Shown here: positions 6,899 to 13,742 of the stretch, in pieces
Numbering within the stretch: the first letter of the stretch is position 1
Layout: each line of letters opens with the position of its first letter
Source of the DNA: an uncultured Austwickia sp.
Lineage (GTDB): Bacteria > Actinomycetota > Actinomycetes > Actinomycetales > Dermatophilaceae
Length of the DNA stretch: 13,807 nt
Direction: 5' to 3'
Assembly: GCA_934678955.1 (NCBI GenBank)
Contig: CAKUSI010000065.1
Location: 1-13,807 of the forward strand
The notes under the pieces: generated by a model
Told to the model about the DNA's origin: nothing
Seen by the model: the letters and a program-made list of their open reading frames with translations, nothing else
Databases searched by the model: none
Made by a program: the position numbers and the translations under genes

Positions 6899-8080
6899 GT
6901 GGCGGAGGACATCGACGCTGGTCACCTGGCGGGGGCGGCAGACGGCGGGATCGAGGTCGCCCCCTCGCGGGCCACGGTGTCCTGCGCCCGGCGGCTGGTC
7001 GTCAAGGTCGGCTCCAGTTCGCTGACCAACGACGACGGCATCCTCGACCTCGCTCGTCTGGGGGATCTCTCGGACGCGCTCGCGGCGCGCCGGCTGGCCG
7101 GGCACGAGGTGGTCCTGGTCTCCTCGGGAGCCATCGCTGCGGGCATCGTCCCGTTGGGGCTTTCGTCCCGTCCTCGGGACCTGGCCACCCAGCAGGCCGC
7201 GGCGAGCGTCGGCCAGGGTGCCCTGGTGGCGGCCTACACGACGGCCTTTCGGCGGCACGGCCTGAGTGTGGGGCAGGTGCTGCTCGCCGCATCCGACCTG
7301 ACGCGCAGCGGACATTACGTGAACGCACGGCGCGCGATCGCCCGCCTGCTGCGGCTCGGCGTCGTACCGGTGGTGAATGAGAACGACGCGGTGGCCACCG
7401 ACGAGATCCGATTCGGTGACAACGACCGACTGGCCGCCCTGGTGGCGCACCTGGTGAGCGCCCAGGCGCTGGTGCTGTTGACCGATACGGACGCCCTCTA
7501 CGACCGGCCGCCGAGCGAACCCGGATCACAGCGCATCCGGGATGTGTCGTCGTGGTCGCAGATGGCCGCGGTCCGCGTGCGGGGATCGAGCACGAAGATC
7601 GGGACCGGCGGGATGGTCACCAAGGTCGAGGCGGCCCGCATCGCCACCGGCGCCGGAGTCCCCACCCTGCTGGCGAGCGCCCGCGACGTGGTCGACGCGC
7701 TCGCCGGGGAGGACGTGGGAACGTTTTTTGCGCCGACCGGACGCCGCCCGCAGAGCAAGCGCCTCTGGCTCGCGCACGCCAGCGAGCCCGAGGGCCGGCT
7801 GGTCCTCGACGAGGGGGCGGTGCGCGCCGTACTGGGCGGGCGGGCGTCGCTCCTGCCGGCGGGGATCGTGGAGGTCAGTGGGTCCTTCGACGAGGGGGCC
7901 CCGGTGGAGCTGGCCGACCGGGCCGGGGTGCCGATCGCGCGCGGCCTGGTCGCATACTCCAGCGACGAGCTGCCGCGCCTCCTCGGCCGCAGCACCCATT
8001 GGCTGCGGGACGTGTTCGGCTCGCGCTCCGCGCGGCCGGTGGTGCACCGCGACCACCTGGTGCTGCTCGCCTCGGACTGA
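6899..8080 (+). CDS. proB: Glutamate 5-kinase
   Basis: A 393-aa ProB. It phosphorylates L-glutamate with ATP to gamma-glutamyl phosphate, the first committed step of proline synthesis, in the cytoplasm. The amino-acid kinase domain starts at [13 protein letters not shown] (31-43). It contains VSSGAIAAG (74-82), VVNENDAV (158-165), [13 protein letters not shown] (171-183), TDTDALY (195-201) and [14 protein letters not shown] (233-246). A PUA domain covers about 285-390. GTG 6899 is chosen because a -10 box lies 6 nt upstream. It leaves a ~30-residue extension before the kinase core, and GTG 6976 would give a length closer to the usual ProB. All catalytic motifs look intact. Feedback inhibition by proline is typical of the family. 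It is followed by a hairpin and then the GNAT-proA gene with its own promoter, rather than by overlapping proA. Confidence 0.97.
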   Translation: MAEDIDAGHLAGAADGGIEVAPSRATVSCARRLVVKVGSSSLTNDDGILDLARLGDLSDALAARRLAGHEVVLVSSGAIAAGIVPLGLSSRPRDLATQQAAASVGQGALVAAYTTAFRRHGLSVGQVLLAASDLTRSGHYVNARRAIARLLRLGVVPVVNENDAVATDEIRFGDNDRLAALVAHLVSAQALVLLTDTDALYDRPPSEPGSQRIRDVSSWSQMAAVRVRGSSTKIGTGGMVTKVEAARIATGAGVPTLLASARDVVDALAGEDVGTFFAPTGRRPQSKRLWLAHASEPEGRLVLDEGAVRAVLGGRASLLPAGIVEVSGSFDEGAPVELADRAGVPIARGLVAYSSDELPRLLGRSTHWLRDVFGSRSARPVVHRDHLVLLASD

Positions 8081-8099
8081 TCCGCCCGTGGGCGGGATC
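8079..8099 (+). terminator. Short hairpin at the proB stop codon
   Basis: GATCCGCCC (8079-8087) faces GGGCGGGATC (8090-8099). They pair with one bulged G and a very small loop, so the top base pair must open. The stem begins inside the TGA stop. It could attenuate or terminate read-through from proB toward GNAT-proA. There is no U-tract. Evidence is moderate. Confidence 0.45.
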
Positions 8100-8149
8100 A
8101 TGCGTGGGAAGAATCACACGCCCGCCGGAAGCGGCGTTCACACCCGGTG

Positions 8150-8184
8150 CGGCAGGTGAGCCGGCAGGTGGCTACGGTCGGGAC
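8150..8184 (+). promoter_or_regulatory. Leaderless promoter (-10 TACGGT) for GNAT-proA, with a 9-bp direct repeat
   Basis: TACGGT (8173-8178) matches TANNNT and ends 6 nt before ATG 8185. No Shine-Dalgarno precedes the ATG, which indicates a leaderless message. Immediately upstream CGGCAGGTG occurs twice (8150-8158 and 8162-8170) with a 12-nt period, near one helical turn, where a -35 element would lie. The repeats could be an activator or repressor site, or chance in GC-rich DNA. Confidence 0.5.
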
Positions 8185-10296
8185 ATGTCGTACCAGATAA
8201 CGCGCGCGCACATCCGCGACCTGCCGCGCGTGAAGCCGCTGTGGAAGTCGATGTTGCGCCGGTACGCGGACGTCGCGGGCGGGGACTGGCCGGTGCGGGA
8301 TCCCGCCACCGCCTGGGCGCGCCGCCACGAGGAGTACCTGAGCTGGCTCAACGAGGGCGCCGGGGTCATCTTCCTGGCGCTCGATTCCGAGAGCGAGGAC
8401 GTCGTCGGATACGCGGCCCTGCACTTCTGCGTGTCGGGGTCCACGTTCGACACGGGGGAGCGGTTCGGCGAGCTGGAGTCCCTGGCGGTTGCGGAGGAGC
8501 TGCGCGGCCAGGCGATCGGGTCTCAGCTGCTGGAGGCCTGCCGCTCCGAGCTGTCACGTCGGGAGATCTCGTTCTGGGCCCTGGAGACTCTCGCGGCCAA
8601 CGTCGAGGCGACGCGGTTGTATGAGCGGTCGGGCTTCACGCCGTTCATGCTGCGGATGATCCAGAAGGTCTCCCACGTGCCGCTGTCGGATCCGATGACC
8701 GCCCCGCTCGTGCTGCCGTCCTCGAAGCTCGGGGTCGCTGCGCCGGCCGTGCAGGCGCCGATCGCCGAGCCCCCCACTACCACGCCGTCCATCGCCACGC
8801 CCCCCACCGCCGAGCCCTCCGAGCCGGAGCCAGGCGCGGCGGATCCCCGCGCGGTCGAAGCCGGCGCCATCGAGGCCGGGGTGGGTGGCGCGGTGGTGGG
8901 AGAGCCCTTGGTGGGCGACGCCGCAGCAGTCGACGTCGCGCCCCACGAGCTCACGGAAGCCGGTCCTGGGGTGGCCGAAGTGCCCTCGGCGCCGGTCACC
9001 GAGGACACCGACGGAGCCCACGCGGCCCCGGACGAGATCGCGCCCCGGGTCCGTGAGGCCGCTGAGGCGGCGCGCTTCGCCTCCCGGGATTTGGCCCTCG
9101 CGACACGGGACCGCAAGGACGAGGCGCTGCGGGCGATGGCCGATGCCCTCGTCGAGGGCACCGAGCGAATTCTCATGGCCAACTGGCAGGACGTCCAACG
9201 GATGCGGGCGGACGACGCGCCGGACAGCCTCGTCGACCGACTGTCCTTGGATGCCGGCCGGGTGGCCGACATGGCCGAGGGGCTTCGGCTCGTGGCCACG
9301 CTCCCCGACCCGGTGGGGGAGGTCGTCCGGGGGTCGCGGCTCGCGAACGGGCTGACGCTGCGGCAGGTGCGCGTGCCCCTCGGGGTCGTCGGCATGATCT
9401 ACGAGGCGCGACCCAATGTCACGGCCGACGCGGCGGGCCTGTGCCTCAAGAGCGGCAACGCCGTCATCCTGCGCGGCGGGTCCGCCGCAGCGGACTCCAA
9501 CCGTGCGATCGTCGCGCTGCTGTCGGACGCGGTCACGAGCGTGGGCCTGCCTGCGGACGCGATCGGTCTGCTCGACGGCGACCACGAAGAGGCGGTGTCG
9601 CTGATGCGCGCTCGCGGGCTCGTCGACGTCATCATCCCGCGGGGCAGCGAGCGGCTGATCCGGACGGTGGTCGAGTCCTCGCTCGTGCCCGTGATCGAGA
9701 CGGGCAGCGGCAACGTGCACGTGTATGTCGACGCGGCGGCCGACCTCGCCAAGGCGCTCGACATCGTGCTCCACGCCAAGACGCAGCGGCCGAGCGTGTG
9801 CAATGCCGCCGAGACGCTGCTCGTGCACGCGGCGGTGGCGCAGGACTTCCTCGCGGACGCGCTCCCGCGGTTGTCCCTCGCGGGGGTGACGCTGCACGGC
9901 GACGAGCGGGTCGTGGCCGCCGGCGAGGCCGTCGGAATCAGCGTGCTGGATGCCACGAGCGACGACTGGGCAACCGAGTACCACGGCCTGGAGTTGTCGG
10001 TCGGCGTCGTGGATTCCCTGGACCACGCGCTGCGCCACGTCAGACGCTTCAGCACCGGTCACACCGAGGCGATCGTGACCGAGGATCTGGCCGCCGCGCG
10101 GCGCTGGACCTCGGAGGTGGACGCGGCGGTCGTGGTGGTCAACGCGTCGACGCGGTTCACCGACGGGAGTGAGTTCGGCTTCGGCGCGGAGATCGGCATC
10201 AGCACCCAGAAGCTGCACGCGCGTGGGCCGATGGCGTTGCCGGAGATGACCAGCACGAAGTGGGTCCTGGAGGGCGACGGCCAGGTGCGGCAGTAG
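8185..10296 (+). CDS. proA: GNAT acetyltransferase - linker - glutamate-5-semialdehyde dehydrogenase (ProA) fusion
   Basis: One 703-codon frame holds two complete domains. Residues 1-165 are a GNAT N-acetyltransferase: [20 protein letters not shown] (96-115) is motif A with the acetyl-CoA loop RGQAIG, and [14 protein letters not shown] (138-151) is motif B. Residues 170-280 are low-complexity and rich in Ala, Pro, Glu, Gly and Val. Residues 285-703 are full-length Pro[17 protein letters not shown] near 289-304, [20 protein letters not shown] (397-416), [15 protein letters not shown] (421-435), the catalytic Cys C539 in [13 protein letters not shown], and [19 protein letters not shown] (664-682). 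ProA reduces gamma-glutamyl phosphate with NADPH to glutamate semialdehyde. The GNAT substrate is unknown. ATG 8185 has a leaderless -10 box; an internal start near 8911 could also yield ProA alone. ProA is normally about 415-430 aa, so the fusion is unusual. I see no stop or frameshift between the domains. Confidence 0.92.
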   Translation: MSYQITRAHIRDLPRVKPLWKSMLRRYADVAGGDWPVRDPATAWARRHEEYLSWLNEGAGVIFLALDSESEDVVGYAALHFCVSGSTFDTGERFGELESLAVAEELRGQAIGSQLLEACRSELSRREISFWALETLAANVEATRLYERSGFTPFMLRMIQKVSHVPLSDPMTAPLVLPSSKLGVAAPAVQAPIAEPPTTTPSIATPPTAEPSEPEPGAADPRAVEAGAIEAGVGGAVVGEPLVGDAAAVDVAPHELTEAGPGVAEVPSAPVTEDTDGAHAAPDEIAPRVREAAEAARFASRDLALATRDRKDEALRAMADALVEGTERILMANWQDVQRMRADDAPDSLVDRLSLDAGRVADMAEGLRLVATLPDPVGEVVRGSRLANGLTLRQVRVPLGVVGMIYEARPNVTADAAGLCLKSGNAVILRGGSAAADSNRAIVALLSDAVTSVGLPADAIGLLDGDHEEAVSLMRARGLVDVIIPRGSERLIRTVVESSLVPVIETGSGNVHVYVDAAADLAKALDIVLHAKTQRPSVCNAAETLLVHAAVAQDFLADALPRLSLAGVTLHGDERVVAAGEAVGISVLDATSDDWATEYHGLELSVGVVDSLDHALRHVRRFSTGHTEAIVTEDLAAARRWTSEVDAAVVVVNASTRFTDGSEFGFGAEIGISTQKLHARGPMALPEMTSTKWVLEGDGQVRQ
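8898..8913 (+). promoter_or_regulatory. Possible internal ribosome binding site for stand-alone ProA
   Basis: GGGAGAG (8898-8904) inside the linker is followed by in-frame TTG 8908 and GTG 8911. The GTG is 8 nt from the GGAG core. Initiation at GTG 8911 would give a 461-aa ProA without the GNAT domain. Purine runs are common enough in GC-rich coding DNA that this stays tentative. Confidence 0.3.
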
Positions 10297-10320
10297 CGCG
10301 GCCCGCCCGCCTCAGCCGCG
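10297..10320. terminator. Hairpin between convergent GNAT-proA and GT2
   Basis: CGCGGC (10297-10302) and GCCGCG (10315-10320) form a perfect 6-bp stem with a 12-nt loop. It lies between the two convergent stop codons and overlaps the end of the minus-strand gene. It may serve as a weak bidirectional terminator; there is no U-tract on either strand. Confidence 0.4.
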
Positions 10321-11322
10321 GTCGTGTGCCTGCCGGGTCGCGGGGTGCGTCTCGTCCTTCGTGACCGCTTCGCCGGTGAGCGTGTCGTGGGCCACGTAAT
10401 ACGTGGGGCGCCGCTGCAGCATCGTGTACATGCGGCCCACGTACTCCCCGAGGACGCCGAGGCACAACAGCTGTACGGCTCCGACCGACGCGACCACCGC
10501 GACCGTGGACGTCCACCCCGCCACGGTGAGCCCCATCAGCCGAGCCACCAGTGCGTAGACCAGCACGCCGAGGGCGGCGACCCCGCCGAGAAGGCCGCAC
10601 CAGGTGGCGAGGCGCAGCGGAGCCATCGAGTGGCCCGTGACGCTGTCGAGGGTGAGGGCGATCATGCGGGCGAGGGGGTATTTGGAGTCGCCCGCGGCGC
10701 GCTGCGCGCGGGCGTAGTCGACCCGGGCACTGGGGAACCCGAGCGCCGGGACGACGAGCCGGAGGACGCGGTGCTGCTCAGGCAGGGCGTTGACCGCGTC
10801 CACGGTGGCGCGACTCATCAGCCGGAAGTCCCCGGCGTGCCGCGGGATGTCCTCGCCGGCGAGGGCGCGCATGGTCGCGTAGAACGCGCGGGCGGTGCCC
10901 CGCTTGAACGCGGTGTCACTCGCGCGGTCCGACCGGACCCCGTACACGACGTCGACGCCCTGCTCCCGCGCGGCCGCGAGCATGCGCGGGATCGTCTCGG
11001 GCGGGTCCTGGAGGTCCGCGTCGATCGTGATGACGTATGCGCCGCGGGCGCGGGCGAGTCCGGCCGTGATCGCCGCCTGGTGTCCGGCGTTGACACGCAG
11101 GCGTACGACGCGCAGCGCCGACCAGTCCCGGCGGAGGCGCTGAAGGATGACCGGGGTCGCGTCGCGGCTTCCGTCGTCGACCGCAAGCACCTCGTAAACG
11201 AGGCCGAGCCCGTCGAGGACTGGGCGCAGGCGATCGGCGAAGAGCGGGAGGACGTCCTCCTCGTTGTAGACGGGGACGACCACCGACAGCTCCACCGGCT
11301 CGCCCCGGGATGGCCCGGACAT
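10312..11322 (-). CDS. GtrB/DPM1-like polyprenyl-phosphate glycosyltransferase (GT2, two membrane segments)
   Basis: A 336-aa membrane GT2 on the minus strand. The GT-A domain opens ELSVVVPVYNEEDVLP (11-26), then VLAVDDGSRDATP (45-57), GHQAAITAGLARARG (80-94) and the metal/nucleotide site TIDADLQDPPE (99-109). HAGDFRLMSR (162-171) and QRAAGDSKYPLARM (207-220) are typical of the DPM1/GtrB/ArnC group. Two hydrophobic segments follow (about 238-260 and 270-294), then GEYVGRMYTMLQRRPTYYV (292-310), a hallmark of GtrB-type enzymes. These load a sugar from UDP- or GDP-sugar onto undecaprenyl or another polyprenyl phosphate at the inner membrane face, and a partner then uses the lipid-linked sugar outside. 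The start at 11322 is set by a -10 box 7 nt upstream and no Shine-Dalgarno. No flippase gene is adjacent. Sugar identity is unknown. Confidence 0.92.
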   Translation of the reverse strand: MSGPSRGEPVELSVVVPVYNEEDVLPLFADRLRPVLDGLGLVYEVLAVDDGSRDATPVILQRLRRDWSALRVVRLRVNAGHQAAITAGLARARGAYVITIDADLQDPPETIPRMLAAAREQGVDVVYGVRSDRASDTAFKRGTARAFYATMRALAGEDIPRHAGDFRLMSRATVDAVNALPEQHRVLRLVVPALGFPSARVDYARAQRAAGDSKYPLARMIALTLDSVTGHSMAPLRLATWCGLLGGVAALGVLVYALVARLMGLTVAGWTSTVAVVASVGAVQLLCLGVLGEYVGRMYTMLQRRPTYYVAHDTLTGEAVTKDETHPATRQAHDRG

Positions 11323-11335
11323 GATCCCCAGGCTA
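11323..11335 (-). promoter_or_regulatory. Leaderless promoter (-10 TAGCCT) for the minus-strand GT2
   Basis: Read on the minus strand, TAGCCT (11335-11330) lies 7 nt before ATG 11322-11320. It matches TANNNT, and no Shine-Dalgarno precedes the ATG. This predicts transcription starting at or next to the start codon. Confidence 0.5.
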
Positions 11336-11381
11336 GACGCCCTGCCTGCCAGAGCCGTTCGGCGCTTCAGGATCGCGCTCG

Positions 11382-11410
11382 GCCGACGGTCGGCGGCGGG
11401 TGCGCGCACC
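11382..11410. promoter_or_regulatory. Two palindromes between divergent promoters
   Basis: GCCGAC-g-GTCGGC (11382-11394) is an exact inverted repeat with a one-base centre. GGTGCGCGCACC (11399-11410) is an exact 12-bp palindrome. Both lie between the divergent leaderless promoters of the GT2 and the nadD operon, a usual place for a shared operator. No regulator can be named. Confidence 0.4.
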
Positions 11411-11436
11411 GGGGCACGCGGCCGGTGACGCGGGGA

Positions 11437-11448
11437 TAGGCTGCCCCC
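11437..11448 (+). promoter_or_regulatory. Leaderless promoter (-10 TAGGCT) for the nadD operon
   Basis: TAGGCT (11437-11442) matches TANNNT and sits 6 nt before ATG 11449. No Shine-Dalgarno is present. It is the probable head promoter of small membrane protein-nadD-rsfS-phosphatase. Confidence 0.55.
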
Positions 11449-11733
11449 ATGTCGATGACCAGCGCCCTGCTCGCGCCCGCTGTGCTCGCGGCCGGATCCC
11501 TTGCCGCGGAGACCGGCGGGGAGCCCCACGTCGTCTGGCACCTGCCGATCCCGGCGCTGGCGTATGGCGTGATCTCACTGGTGGCTTTCTTCGCCCTGCT
11601 CGGCATCACGTGGATGTTCCGCAACGCCGGCCACACGCTGATGGCCGGGTCCGACACCGTCGAGCACGGACACGGCAAGCACCGGGCTCCATCGCATGGG
11701 GCCTCAGCGGGAGGCCACGGTCCGGGTCACTGA
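11449..11733 (+). CDS. Small membrane protein with a His-rich tail
   Basis: A 94-aa protein with start ATG 11449, set by a -10 box 6 nt upstream. The N-terminal hydrophobic stretch (about 4-20, [15 protein letters not shown]) could be a signal segment. One clear transmembrane helix follows (about 36-56, [21 protein letters not shown]). The C-terminal tail (72-94) carries six His in Gly/Ala-rich context (EHGHGKH, SHG, GHGPGH). Small single-span proteins of this general shape are common just upstream of actinobacterial nadD and are annotated as hypothetical; no function is known to me. The His tail may bind metal, but that is inference. The stop codon overlaps the Shine-Dalgarno proposed for nadD, which suggests translational coupling. 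Confidence 0.75.
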   Translation: MSMTSALLAPAVLAAGSLAAETGGEPHVVWHLPIPALAYGVISLVAFFALLGITWMFRNAGHTLMAGSDTVEHGHGKHRAPSHGASAGGHGPGH

Positions 11734-11743
11734 GGTGACGCCG

Positions 11744-12376
11744 GTGCGGCTCGGGGTGATGGGCGGCACGTTCAACCCCGTCCACCACGGTCACCTGGTC
11801 GCGGCGAGTGAGGTCGCGCACCGGTTGATGCTCGACGAGGTGGTGTTCGTCCCCACCGGGCAGCCGTGGCAGAAGGATCACAGCCTGCTGGCCTCGCCGG
11901 AGCACCGCTATCTGATGACGGTCATCGCGACGGCCTCGAATCCCCGGTTCTCGGTGAGTCGGGTGGACATCGATCGGGCCGGGCCCACGTACACCATCGA
12001 CACCCTGCGCGACCTGCGCCGCGAACGGCCCGAGGCCGAGCTCTTCTTCATCACCGGCGCCGATGCGCTGCACCAGATCCTGTCGTGGAAGTCCGTCGAG
12101 GAGCTGTGGAGCCTCGCCCACTTCGTGGGGGTGACACGGCCCGGTCATCACCTGTCGGACAAGGGCCTGCCGAAGGGCGAGGTCACGCTGACCGAGATCC
12201 CGGCCATGGCGATCAGCTCCACCGACTGCCGCGCGCGGGTCGAGGCGGGTGAACCGATCTGGTACTTGGTGCCCGACGGCGTGGTGCAGTACATCGCCAA
12301 GTACCGTCTCTATCGCACGGCCAAGACCCCACCGTCGGCCGGGATCGAGCTGCCCCCAGGGCGGAGCTACGTATGA
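11744..12376 (+). CDS. nadD: Nicotinate-nucleotide adenylyltransferase
   Basis: A 210-aa NadD, which joins nicotinate mononucleotide and ATP to make deamido-NAD in NAD synthesis. GTG 11744 is chosen because GAGGTGA (11732-11738) lies 5 nt upstream and the protein then begins at the family's usual point, [20 protein letters not shown]. The upstream in-frame ATG 11696 would overlap the preceding gene by 38 nt and lacks a Shine-Dalgarno. Nucleotidyltransferase motifs are present: [10 protein letters not shown] (8-17), [11 protein letters not shown] (34-44), FFITGADAL (101-109), FVGVTRPG (127-134) and ISSTDCR (157-163). Length is normal. It is followed by rsfS after 82 nt, the common nadD-rsfS order in bacteria. 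Confidence 0.96.
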   Translation: MRLGVMGGTFNPVHHGHLVAASEVAHRLMLDEVVFVPTGQPWQKDHSLLASPEHRYLMTVIATASNPRFSVSRVDIDRAGPTYTIDTLRDLRRERPEAELFFITGADALHQILSWKSVEELWSLAHFVGVTRPGHHLSDKGLPKGEVTLTEIPAMAISSTDCRARVEAGEPIWYLVPDGVVQYIAKYRLYRTAKTPPSAGIELPPGRSYV

Positions 12377-12458
12377 TTCTCGGCGTCGCTCGTCCGGGTC
12401 GGCCGGTCGCCTCGGAGCTTTCCGCCCCACTGTCAATCACCTGGAGGAACCCGCGCCT

Positions 12459-12938
12459 GTGGTAGCCACCGAGCACGCCAGGACCCTCGCCCGCCTCGCC
12501 GCCACCGCGGCCCAGGACAAACTCGCGACCGACCTCCTGGCGTTCGATGTCAGCGACCGGCTCGCGCTCACCGACATCTTCCTGCTGGCGTCCGCGCCGA
12601 ACGACCGCCAGGTCTGGGCGATCGTGGACGCGGTCGAGGAGCGGATGCACCGGGAGGGCTATCCGATCAGCCGACGTGAGGGTGACCGTGAGGCCCGCTG
12701 GGTGCTCCTCGACTTCGGGGACCTGGTGGTGCACGTCCAGCACCAGGAGGAGCGCGTCTTCTATCAGCTCGAACGGCTGTGGAAGGACTGCCCGGTGGTG
12801 CCGCTAGAGCTGGATGGCGAGCGCGCTGGATCGGACCTTCACGCTGAGGTGGAGACCAGGGCGCACTCTGCGTCTGACCCTGCGGTGGAGGATGAGGCTT
12901 CGGGCGGTCCGTTGCGGGCCGGGGGCGCCGCAGGATGA
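12459..12938 (+). CDS. rsfS: Ribosomal silencing factor RsfS
   Basis: A 159-aa RsfS (Iojap/YbeB/DUF143). It binds ribosomal protein uL14 on the large subunit and blocks subunit joining when nutrients are scarce. GTG 12459 is supported by GGAGGA (12443-12448), 10 nt upstream. The core follows the family closely: KLATDLLAFDVSDRLALTDI (21-40), FLLASAPNDRQVWAIVDAVE (41-60), SRREGDREARWVLLDFGDLV (71-90) and VHVQHQEERVFYQLERLW (91-108). After about residue 118 there is an acidic, Ala/Gly-rich tail of ~40 residues that is not needed for the fold. The 3' end overlaps the phosphatase gene by an ATGA, so the two are co-translated. The 82 nt before it (12377-12458) contain nothing else I can support. 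Confidence 0.95.
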   Translation: MVATEHARTLARLAATAAQDKLATDLLAFDVSDRLALTDIFLLASAPNDRQVWAIVDAVEERMHREGYPISRREGDREARWVLLDFGDLVVHVQHQEERVFYQLERLWKDCPVVPLELDGERAGSDLHAEVETRAHSASDPAVEDEASGGPLRAGGAAG

Positions 12939-13636
12939 GCTCCGCGCAGCCGATCATCCACAGCATGTCGAGCCCGATGCCGAAGAACCCCCGCCGCGTG
13001 GTGTTCCTACGTCACGGAGTGACCGAGCACAACGCGCGCGGCCTGTGGCAGGGGCATCTCGACACCCCGCTGACGGACGACGGCCGCGAGCAGGCCCGCG
13101 CGGCGGCTCCGGCGATCGCGGCGTACGAGCCCGTGGTCGTGGTGAGCAGCGACCTGGCCCGCGCCGCCGAGACGGGGGAGATCCTCGCGGCGGCCTGCGG
13201 TCTCACGGCGCGCCGCGACCCCCGGTTCCGTGAGATCCACGTCGGCTCCTGGCAGGGGCTTGACGCGGCGGGGGTGGAGGCGGCGTTCCCCGGCGCGCAG
13301 GCCCGCTTGGCGGCGGGGGAGGACCTGCGGCGCGGCGGAGACGGCGAGCGGGTGGCCGACGTGGTGGCGCGGGCCCGCCCGGCGCTCGACGAGGTGATCG
13401 CGGAACTGGACGAGGGACAGACCGCGCTGATCGTGACCCACGGTGTCTGCGCGCGCACCCTGGCGTCGGATCTGGCCGGCATCGATCAGAAGACCGCCTG
13501 GCTCTCCCTCACCGGCCTGGGCAACTGCCACTGGGCCGAGGTGGCCCAGTCCTCCCCATCCCGGTGGCGTCTGGCGCTCTGGAACGGCCGGGCGACCCCG
13601 CTGGGCCGCCACGTGAAGGAGGCGCACGGCTACTGA
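12935..13636 (+). CDS. Histidine phosphatase family protein (GpgP-like)
   Basis: A 233-aa two-histidine phosphatase. ATG 12935 overlaps the rsfS stop (ATGA); ATG 12965 or 12977 are alternatives that would remove the poorly conserved first 10-14 residues. The catalytic motif is VFLRHGVTEHN (23-33; H27 is the phospho-accepting His). SSDLARAAETGEI (71-83), FREIHVGSWQG (98-108; E100 likely acid/base) and LIVTHGVCART (165-175; H169 the second His) complete the active site. In mycobacteria the gene in this position after nadD and rsfS is gpgP, a glucosyl-3-phosphoglycerate phosphatase of methylglucose lipopolysaccharide synthesis. Orthology is suggested by gene order, but a phosphoglycerate-mutase-like or other small-molecule phosphatase is equally possible from motifs alone. 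Confidence 0.92.
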   Translation: MSSAQPIIHSMSSPMPKNPRRVVFLRHGVTEHNARGLWQGHLDTPLTDDGREQARAAAPAIAAYEPVVVVSSDLARAAETGEILAAACGLTARRDPRFREIHVGSWQGLDAAGVEAAFPGAQARLAAGEDLRRGGDGERVADVVARARPALDEVIAELDEGQTALIVTHGVCARTLASDLAGIDQKTAWLSLTGLGNCHWAEVAQSSPSRWRLALWNGRATPLGRHVKEAHGY

Positions 13637-13645
13637 CCGGGCAGC

Positions 13646-13685
13646 CACCGGCCCGAGCGCGGCATCATGCAGTGGGCCGCCGGTG
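13646..13685 (+). terminator. Hairpin after the histidine phosphatase gene
   Basis: CACCGGCCC (13646-13654) pairs with GGG (13674-13676) and CCGGTG (13680-13685), leaving a 3-nt bulge and a 19-nt loop. It is followed by ATTTG. It begins 10 nt after the stop codon and probably ends the nadD operon just before the tRNA promoter. Confidence 0.5.
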
Positions 13686-13687
13686 AT

Positions 13688-13717
13688 TTGGGGTTGGCGC
13701 CGCCCGGGGGATACACT
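13688..13717 (+). promoter_or_regulatory. Sigma-70-type promoter for tRNA-Ala
   Basis: TTGGGG (13688-13693) and TACACT (13712-13717) are separated by 18 nt, a plausible -35/-10 pair. The tRNA begins 25 nt after the -10, giving a short 5' leader. The -10 follows TANNNT and is the best-formed promoter in the window. Confidence 0.6.
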
Positions 13718-13742
13718 CGTCCGGTCCCCGGCAGGGGGCAGC

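Noticed and set aside
7552..8184. Upstream in-frame extension of the GNAT-ProA gene into proB
   Set aside because: The open frame continues upstream, but that part only overlaps proB in another frame and has no GNAT-like sequence. ATG 8185 has a -10 box and starts the domain.
11696..11743. Longer nadD start at ATG 11696
   Set aside because: It lacks a Shine-Dalgarno, overlaps the upstream gene by 38 nt and adds residues outside the family core, while GTG 11744 has GAGGTGA 5 nt upstream.
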